A DNA stretch of 64,000 nucleotides from Xanthostigma xanthostigma (Eukaryota > Arthropoda > Insecta > Raphidioptera > Raphidiidae): contig OY754468.1 of NCBI GenBank assembly GCA_963575645.1, positions 48,619,665-48,683,664 of the forward strand, written 5' to 3'. This document shows positions 56,879 through 64,000 of this stretch, in pieces. A model generated the notes under the pieces. That model did not search any database. It was not told where the DNA came from and saw nothing but the letters and a program-made list of their open reading frames with translations. The position numbers and the translations under genes were made by a program. The stretch's first letter is position 1, and each line of letters opens with the position of its first letter.

Positions 56879-56926
56879 TTGGATATATCTCTATCCCATT
56901 TGGCAAGCCAGTGCTAGGATAGGAGT
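56879..56926 (-). mobile_element. LINE 3' UTR hairpin fragment (second copy)
   Basis: Minus strand CCTATCCTAGCACTGGCTTG then CCAAATGGGATAG matches the 3' hairpin at 27747-27787. The surrounding 56830-56880 may be the tail; no ORF2 remains. Confidence 0.5.
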
Positions 56927-57304
56927 AAATGAAAGGACAATCACACTTGATCGTTTGATGGAGCTAGTAATAAGCCTCGCCAATATGTGAACAACGAAAA
57001 ACTAGGAACGGTTTCGTTGTGACGCGTTGAGCTCCAGTTTTGACAGGTGGACATTTTACAGGGACAAGTTGAAGCCGCAAAAGCCGTAGCTATAGGAATT
57101 GCAAGTAACTCACGACCGTCAGATGGACATGGTAGATTATAGACGCTCGACAATAGATGACGTAAGTGTCGTACGTCTGTCGGGTATTATCTGTGAGCTT
57201 GACAATAATGATTCGTCGCGTTGTTGATTTAGAAAAACTTTGTTGTTTGTTTGTGAAAAATAACTCTAATAATTTAGAGTGATGATGATCACGTTTAAAG
57301 TTGG

Positions 57305-57390
57305 AAGATTAAAGGATGAATCCTGGAGGCATAGGATCGATGAACTAAGCAAATACTGAAGGTTTTTTTATTGCATTTTATTGTTTATTG
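57305..57390. repeat. Fragment of the 16.2-kb Penelope-like repeat
   Basis: GATTAAAGGATGAATCCTGG, GGATCGATGAACT, GCAAATACTGAAGG and TTTTTTTATTGCATTTTATTG match the reverse of 16329-16400; the hammerhead-like core is not included. Confidence 0.55.
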
Positions 57391-57407
57391 TTTGTAATAC
57401 CTAGTAC

Positions 57408-57612
57408 AGTAAAGTCTCACAAATCCGGCACTGTTAAAAACTAGGAGGTGCCGGATTATTGGGTTGTATAGAAAAATTCATAATATGTAGATAAAATAAA
57501 GCATTTTATAAAAACATAACAGTGATTATAATAGGGGTGAGAGAGGCGTTAGCGGAGGGAGCCGGATGATTGGACGTAACAAACTACTGAAGTGCCGGAT
57601 TACTGAGACTTA
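57408..57612. mobile_element. pogo/Tigger-like MITE
   Basis: CAGTAAAGTCTCACAAATCC at the left next to TA; the right end reads GTGCCGGATTACTGAGACTT. CAGTA..TC..AATCCG ends are typical of pogo-type Tc1/mariner elements. The right boundary is uncertain by a few bases. No ORF. Confidence 0.55.
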
Positions 57613-57635
57613 GATAGACATTAATTTATTGTATA

Positions 57636-58370
57636 TGTTATGGTCTATAGCCGAATTTGGTCAATGGACGAAATAAATGCGCCAAACTAGTTTTGACCAA
57701 CGAATATAGTCCAAACCCAAAATCTTACATTTAAACGGGTATTGAGTGTTATAAAATGACCAAAACTAGTTTTGCCCATTTTTGAACGGACAGTGTTCTA
57801 CTTGTTTCATTCAATTAACGTCCGAATCCGAACAAAAGTAGGGTTATATTATTGTTTATATACCTATCTATTGAATTGTTCTCCTGAATGTTATAATTAC
57901 TATAATTGTGGGATATTCAGTGTAATAATTAAGTAAAAATGCTAGATGAATTCGAGTCTCAACTAGTTCGCCTATTGAAGGCTTCTGAAACATAACTTTA
58001 TGACGAAAAATAATTACCTTACTACACTAAGTGAGGTTAAGAAAGCAAATTTGTTGAAAGCTGAATTAAAACCTCTGTCTGCTAAACAATACAGAAGAAT
58101 AAATTGCTTTGATATAATAAGTATCATTGATGTGGAAAAGTTAATTAAAAAACGCAAAGAAGATTCCGATGCCATACTAGTACTGTCCGTTCAAAAATGG
58201 ACAGAACTAGTTTTGTCCAATTGAAAATGCGCAAAACTAGTTTTGCTCATTTTATAACAGTCAATACCCGTTTAAATGTAAGATTTCGGGTTTGGGAAAT
58301 ATTCGTTGGTCAAAACTAGTTTTGCGCATTTATTTCGGTCACTGACCGAATTCGGGTATAGACCGTAACA
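57636..58370. mobile_element. TGT...ACA DNA element with ~165-bp inverted repeats and palindromic iterons
   Basis: TGTTATGGTCTATA at the left, reversed right end TGTTACGGTCTATA; TATA on both sides (57632-57635 and 58371-58374). The arms carry five copies of an AAACTAGTTT-centred palindrome, most as CAAAACTAGTTTTG: two in the left arm, three in the right. A broken ORF lies in the middle. TGT..ACA ends, 4-bp duplication and an integrase-associated protein suggest a Ginger-type element; this is inference. Confidence 0.65.
57938..58224 (+). pseudogene. Broken N-terminal ORF of an integrase-type transposase
   Basis: An ATG at 57938 opens MLDEFESQLVRLLKASET and meets a stop; after a one-base-type shift the frame at 58000 continues with LTTLSEVKKANLLKAELK, then YRRINCFDIIS and VEKLIKKRKE. 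This order (acidic start, lysine-rich helix, YRR, EKLI.KRK) recalls the N terminus of KRBA2/Ginger-like integrase proteins, which would next carry a zinc finger and the DDE core. Both are absent and the frame runs into the right inverted repeat. Family call is tentative. Confidence 0.4.
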
Positions 58371-58374
58371 TATA

Positions 58375-58739
58375 GACCAAAAACGGGTTACAGTAAAATG
58401 TCGTAAGCAGAAAGGAAATTGAAATTCGTTATGCCAACTGAAAAACGGTTCTAAAATTTATTGATCAAAAAGCAACCAACAAGAAACAAAATATAACGCT
58501 GGAACATATTACTTCGGACAACAAAAATGTTCAGTAATCAATTAAAAACAATTGAACGGGTAAGTCAGTTGATGTTAAACGTTTTTATAAATGTATGGCA
58601 TTAACGGTCTCTTATGTTGATGGATACTGGAGTAGTACATAGCACGTAGTATATCCAGCGTTAGGGGTAGGTGATACACAAAATTTAGTTTATATCTGCA
58701 TCAAATTTAAATCAAATCCATCGCATCTAATTAGCCCTT
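58375..58739. other. No gene seen
   Basis: Unrecognised AT-rich sequence between the TGT..ACA element and the half-unit array. Confidence 0.4.
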
Positions 58740-59545
58740 CTGTTGCTCGAAAATACGACCTTTCGAAAATTTTATATGATTTTCTAACAACAATGTACGC
58801 AAACAACTTCTAAACCAAAAGACATACAGATGTTTGTTTGTGCTCATTGCATTCAGCGTGTTTTTTTCTATAAGTATGATGATTTTTCCAAAGTTCCGAC
58901 AGATTTCGTTTTTCGTCAAAAATCGCATTTGTTTAAAGGGGTATGCTTTGAAATAATCGCAAAAATATAATTCTTTAATAAACTTTTGAAATTGAGAATG
59001 TTTACAGAAAAAATACGCTGAATTCAATGAGCGTAAGCAAGCGTCTGCATCTCTTTTAGTTTGGAAACTACGGCCATTCGAAGGTTTTATATGATGTTCT
59101 GAAAACTATAAACGCACATAACTTCTAAACCAAAAGACATACAGACGTTTGTTTGTGCTCATCGGATTTAGCGTGTTTTTTTCTATAAACATGCTGATTT
59201 TGCAAAAGTTCCGAAAGATTTCGGTTTTCATCAAAATTCGCATTTTTTTAAAGGGGTATTGCCTTGAAAAAATTGCAAAAAACGAATTTCTTAACATACT
59301 TTTGAAAATGAGAATGCTTACAGAAAAAAATACGCTGAATTCAATGAGCGTAAGCAAACGTCTGCATCTCTTTTAGTTTGGAAACTACGGCCATTCGAAG
59401 GTTTTATATGATTTTCTGAAAACTATAAACGCACATAACTTCTAAATCAAAAGACATACAGACGTTTGTTTGTGCTCATTGGATTCAGCGTGTTTTTTTC
59501 TATAAACATGCTGATTTTGCAAAAGTTCCGGCAGATTTCGTTAAA
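58740..59545. repeat. Satellite-like array of alternating inverted half-units (copy 2)
   Basis: About five half-units of ~150 bp with alternating orientation: CATACAGACGTTTGTTTG blocks alternate with GCAAACGTCTGCATCTC blocks, separated by GGTTTTATATGATTTTCTG and TTTTTAAAGGGGTAT. Longer and cleaner than 4690-5210. The three ORFs here on both strands are shadows of the symmetry. Confidence 0.65.
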
Positions 59546-59902
59546 TCTTTAAAATAAGTAATGCCAACCCTATAATAGGCACTGTTTGGTGTTGGTTATA
59601 TAATACGAAGAGTCGACCGGCTTGTGAAGTTAACATATGGTAACTGTTTGCAAGTAATATCGAGATTGATGACTGTACACAGCCGCTGCACGCGCCGTTA
59701 GCTGCGACCGCCTCATAATATATCACATATCACTAGCGTGTTAGCGCGCCTGTGTCTTCGTTCCGATCAGCTCTAAATATGACGACACAGAAGATCTGAC
59801 CAATCGGACCCCACTAATCCTGAATCAGTTCATGTCAATATCTAATATCTAAAAAAAAATAAACCTACGCCACTGAAAAGACCTTAAAAAGTTATCAAAA
59901 AA

Positions 59903-60150
59903 ATTGGTTGTCTGTAAAGTCGGTTTACGGACGATAGTTTTACGTGATAACGTCATAAAGAAACATTGATGAACTCTCTGACGTCACGCGAGAAGAGAGA
60001 GAAATGCGTACAATCCGACGCTTGGGCCGATCGTGCCTCCCTATCGCTTATACCGCGCTCTCGCTTGCACGCTCAGGCTCAGGCGGAACGTGACACTTTT
60101 TCGTGCGTGCAGCCGGTGTTTCATCAATTTATAAGACGTTATCACGTCAA
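59903..60150. mobile_element. ACGTGATAACGT MITE (copy D), longest
   Basis: Has the small hairpin (GTCTGTAAAGTCGGTTTACG), TTTTACGTGATAACGTC, an inserted stretch with TGACGTCACGCGAGAAG, then CAGGCGGAACGTGACA and the ACGTTATCACGTCAA end. Confidence 0.65.
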
Positions 60151-60227
60151 AAATGCTTAAAGAAATTTTCAGATATCTTCATAAATAAAAAAGTTATGGC
60201 CAGTTTTCAAAAACAGAAATTTTCACT

Positions 60228-60360
60228 ATTTTCCAAACGTCATCTTTTGTAATATTGATTTATAATTTTATTTTTGTCAATATATAGTCTGAAAAAAATT
60301 GGTCGCCAATTTTATTTATTTGAAGAGTTCTATTCAGACGTTAATCAAAGATTTGAATTT
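60228..60360. repeat. Inverted partner of 29570-29705
   Basis: AAACGTCATCTTTTGTAATA, CAATATATAGTCTGAAAAAA, ATTTATTTGAAGAG and ACGTTAATCAAAGATT in reverse order to the 29-kb copy. Confidence 0.6.
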
Positions 60361-60570
60361 TCCAAATATATTCATAGGGTGCCAAAATTTAATTGTTTTT
60401 TTCAACGGGACGTTAATCAGTACAAATTTCTACACTAGATACTTTGCCCATTTAAGCGACATTCTATCTCCACTAATAACAAAGTTAACCATGTTAGCCA
60501 ACGTCGATTTGGACACCCTGTATACTTATAAAAACATACAAGATTAGTCTAGCATCGCACAAGTGTAATG

Positions 60571-60688
60571 TATTCCATCTCATTCTTTCGCACGTTAAAT
60601 CCTACAGATGTATATGTTTGTCTCTTTTGTATTCCATCTCATTCTTTCGCACGTTAAATCCTACAAATATATATGTTTGCCTCTTTTG
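60571..60688 (+). repeat. 59-bp tandem duplication
   Basis: TATTCCATCTCATTCTTTCG starts at 60571 and again at 60630; only about three bases differ. A second short duplication follows (GAAGCGG.C.AGCGTAACGCC twice, 60687-60740). Confidence 0.9.
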
Positions 60689-60740
60689 AAGCGGACAAGC
60701 GTAACGCCACACTTGAAGCGGTCGAGCGTAACGCCTCACC

Positions 60741-61956
60741 GATTGATTCTACTACTCATAAAAATTTCCGTACCGGGCCTTATAACTCAAAATGGTTTCT
60801 TAAGGAGTAAACTCCAAAAAACGCTGTTCCTTTGTTTACTACTCGATACCGATATCACGAAAAAAGTTTTACGTAAATTACTGAACAAATTTCCTATGTT
60901 TTCTTTATGCTGACGTCACTACAGAGCTGTAAGGTTCGAAGCTTTACTTACAAAGTGTACAGAGATACATGCTATACTATTCACATATGTGCACGGCCAC
61001 TGTGGTTACTAATTCGCGGTTGATGCCCGACCGAGAACTGCCATACCGACCGTACGATAACAGTGGCGTGACGACGTTGCCGGGAATTCCCAACAGATTG
61101 TTATAAATTTAACTTTGAAAGCAAATACCAACTCCGTGTTTAATCAAATATTTTTGATGCCGTGATGCCCCCTCCCTTGTGTCTGCGCGCGCGTATACTA
61201 TACACTTCGTTGCTTCTCTATGAATTACTATGGGTTATATAACTTGTTAACAAATGGTAGTAAAAATAGTAACTCGTAAAGACTGCGTTTCTGTTTCGAT
61301 CAATTATCCGCATTGTTTATTTTTTAGGGTATGTACACGAGAGAGAAGTAAGAGTGAGTTACATGTATTTTCAATGTCATCTACTTTTAACTGATTTTCA
61401 AGTTTTTAATAGCTACTTCTTACGCAACGTGTCTCCTTCTACGCTGCTCAGTCAATGAAAAAATACGTTTGACAATGTTTAACCCCAAATAAAAAAAAAG
61501 TTTTCTCTGATTGGTCCATGACGATAACGAAGTGGGGATGAAGGAGGAGTTGAAAATATAAGAATCGACTAGTGTCGCCAGTTCCACTGTAGTACAGTCA
61601 CGTTGCTTCCACCACCTATACCCGTCACCACACCACATTTTTGGGATAGGTATGATTCAGATTCAGGAATTATTATATTTGCTATTTTTTGCACGGTTAC
61701 ATAATATGGCGACACATGTAAAAAATAGCCGAAGCAAACTGCCTAACTTAATTTCTTTTTGACAGAGCAAAAAAAAACGGCTGATTTTTTCATTTTCATA
61801 TTTTCGAAACTGTCAAGTTTAGGAAAACATTTTTTACAAAACTTCTCGGAAAAATAAGTAGATTAATAACTAAAATATACCATAAAGACAGAAAAAAACA
61901 ACGTTCTAGCGCATAGACTCACTTTGTTTGGAAATAGTGTGTAAGGTAACTGCATA
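60741..61956. other. No gene seen
   Basis: Lower repeat content and more balanced base composition from 60900 to 61650. Short frames such as 61420-61638 (minus) are unrecognised. No promoter or RNA gene is clear. Confidence 0.35.
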
Positions 61957-62260
61957 AAATTGTACAACAAATTACCAAAAACCATAAAAAAAACAAAAAA
62001 TCCAAAAAAAGTCTAAACAACTATTAAATAACTATGTAAAAACAAACACATTTTATAGTACAGAGGAGTAGGTACATGTGTTTGTAATAATTGAAAACTT
62101 TACTCTCTTAAATATTCTCTCGTTTCAAAATTCTAAGATATCGAATTTTTTATTATTTATTGTGCTATTTATTGTTGAAATTATTGTTAAAATAATATGT
62201 AACATTTGACAAACTCTCCTACGCATGTCATAGAGTAATAAAAATTATTATTATTATATA
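61957..62260 (+). pseudogene. Decayed LINE 3' end with (ATT)n tail
   Basis: The frame IKLYNKLPKTIKKTKNPKKV is the YNKLP motif of Jockey/CR1-type ORF2 C termini; it is stopped twice soon after. A ~170-bp 3' UTR and TTATTATTATTATA (62246-62259) follow. Confidence 0.6.
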
Positions 62261-62518
62261 TCTTCTGCAAATGCCCTTATTTTTTCCAAAAACAATAGGA
62301 CTCTACACATTTACGTGACAATTCTGACAAAAATTTGGTTTTTCATCCGCTCAGTCATTTGACCTAATCGTGTTCACATACAAACAGACTTTTTTAAAAA
62401 AAATGTGTTTTTTTAGATTCGGGAGACTTTAAAACAAAAAAAATATTGTAAAATTTTGACCTAAATTATTACCACTCCTCCTTGTGGAGTTAGAATGGTA
62501 ATATGTCTGATTTTACAG

Positions 62519-62829
62519 CATAATCTATTTTGGCCGCGCTAATCTCCGAAACAACTGAACCGATTTTAATGAAATTTTGTAAATGTGTGCAACTTACGCT
62601 ATAGGGTAGTTTTTATTAAATATTTTGTACAAAATTACGGTGTTTTCTAAAAAAACTGTTTTAGTAACATATAGCGACATCCCATAGAATTTACTCAAAG
62701 CTATTAGTTCAGAAGCAAATCTGGTAGAATTTGCTCAACGCTGTTAGTTCAGACGCCGGGCCGCAAACGAAATACAATTTGCAGAATTATATCTATCGCA
62801 CCCGGGTGAAACCGGGACGGACCGCTACT
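62519..62829 (+). mobile_element. Helitron-like element, third subfamily (copy 2)
   Basis: Starts near ATAATCTATTTTGGCCGC and ends CACCCGGGTGAAACCGGGAC, GGACCGCTACTA; the terminal CTAGT has drifted to CTACT. Pair of 37492-37884, with a single copy of the segment duplicated there. Confidence 0.6.
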
Positions 62830-63090
62830 AATTTTATAAGATCTTTTTTGTGCGGGAATTTAAATGCACACGCTACTGACTAAAGGCAAGAAAAAAACCG
62901 TTAGTTGGTGATTTCCGGTGACTAACAAGCTGTCGAAGTTGCACGTGCGAAGGCCATCAACTGTGAACCAGATTTAAAATGCGACATGTGGCGCCGCGGT
63001 TTAAACGGAAACTACAACGGCAGCTATGAATTCGCCGAGGCGATTTAAAGCAATGAAATTACTGATTTTTTTTCGCAAATATCATTTTTA

Positions 63091-63794
63091 AGGAGGTTGA
63101 TGCGTTACAGTCCCAATCAAAAGTAAGTCGAATTTTAAATGGGAACTTTTCCATAATAAATTTTTACAAAAGTTTATAAGTCGATGATACCAATAAATTA
63201 TTGTCATAAAGGCATTAATAAATCATTTTTTTTATTATTAATTAATTATTTCAGTATTTTACTTCACGAACTAACTTGTGAATTTTTTGTACAAAATTAG
63301 GTTAGGAAAAATAAATTTATGTAAATATCTGTATTTTACATATTTTTTGCAGTAAATAATTAAAAAAAGAAATTAGAAGTAATGAAAATTAAAATTAAAT
63401 CATTAAAAAGTTGAAAATTCAGTTGAAATTGTGGAAATTGTCAAGAATAAAAGTCCATATTCGAAAAGTGCTAAGGTTTAATAATTTTTTATTGATTAAA
63501 AGTCTCCTAATTTAATTGGAAAAAATATTAAAATATTTGTAAGACATCGATGCTTTACCCAGTTAGTTTTCGGAACTGCTGACATTATTTGGTTAAAATA
63601 AAAATGTACCGTTTGCATGCTAGGTTGACATATTTTTCATAAGACTACATGTAAAAGTTTTTTTTAAATTTTTAACTTTATAAATTTCCTAATGTTTTTG
63701 GTTTTTTTACAGAAAATTTTGTCATAAAAAAATCTATTAAAAAAAACCTTATATCAGACTTTTTCATTATCTTCGATTAACGCCTCAACCTCCT
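63091..63794. mobile_element. TA-flanked DNA element with AGGAGGTTGA ends, 704 bp
   Basis: AGGAGGTTGATGCGTTA at the left, reversed right end AGGAGGTTGAGGCGTTA; TA on both sides (63089-63090 and 63795-63796). No transposase. Its left ~285 bp recurs at 35621-35908. TA duplication suggests Tc1/mariner-like but the ends are not CAGT/CAC type, so class is open. Confidence 0.65.
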
Positions 63795-64000
63795 TACCAT
63801 AACTGATAGCCGAGATCGTAAGAATTTCGTTGTTTATACGTCGTTGCCATGGTTCGTCTATAATACAAGTTAGGGATTCCCAGTAAAAGTATTAAAACTA
63901 GTTTTTTTTATATATAAAAATAATTAATTGAAAATGTGAACTGGGCTTTAAGACGAAAACGGTTTTACTATGTTTAATTAAAAATTCAGACGATACTCCA

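Overview
The window looks like repeat-dense, AT-rich intergenic or heterochromatin-like DNA from an insect, most probably a moth or butterfly. The pointers to Lepidoptera are many short Helitron-like elements that begin TCTATACTAATATATAAAG and end in a GC-rich hairpin followed by CTAGT, LINEs with (ATT)n tails, and many MITE families with TA, TTAA or 8-bp target duplications. These family links come from memory of lepidopteran genomes; no search was run. I see no convincing host protein-coding gene.

Layout. 1-6.4 kb: a Helitron-like copy with a captured tRNA-Lys-like segment, several MITEs, a hAT MITE with a perfect 8-bp duplication, and a block of alternating inverted half-units. 6.4-10.1 kb: the most striking object, a 3.65-kb foldback element whose long inverted arms are tandem arrays of ~152-bp units (13 left, 8 right), bounded by a perfect 9-bp target duplication. 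10-20.4 kb: MITEs, a hAT element with an 8-bp duplication, a Penelope-like inverted repeat with a hammerhead-like core, long palindromes, and a three-copy tandem repeat. 20.6-24.6 kb: a LINE tail and a family of long hairpins that share one motif. 24.6-27.9 kb: a 5'-truncated LINE with an uninterrupted endonuclease/reverse transcriptase frame, the only long ORF. 27.9-36 kb: tRNA-like pseudogene, Helitron, 46-bp minisatellite, solo LTR with a recognisable core promoter, CG-rich palindrome, Tc1/mariner derivative with a transposase remnant. 36-49 kb: piggyBac-like MITEs, more Helitrons, a possible PIF/Harbinger remnant, LTR-like debris. 49-64 kb: LINE tails, tandem Helitron-like insertions, a second copy of the piggyBac-like MITE, a TG...CA element with 4-bp duplication, palindromic iterons and a broken integrase-type ORF, a further half-unit array, and a TA-flanked MITE at the right end.

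The parts do not form a pathway. They are independent mobile elements, many non-autonomous, in nested and tandem arrangements. The recurring theme is the large number of long inverted repeats able to form hairpins or cruciforms.
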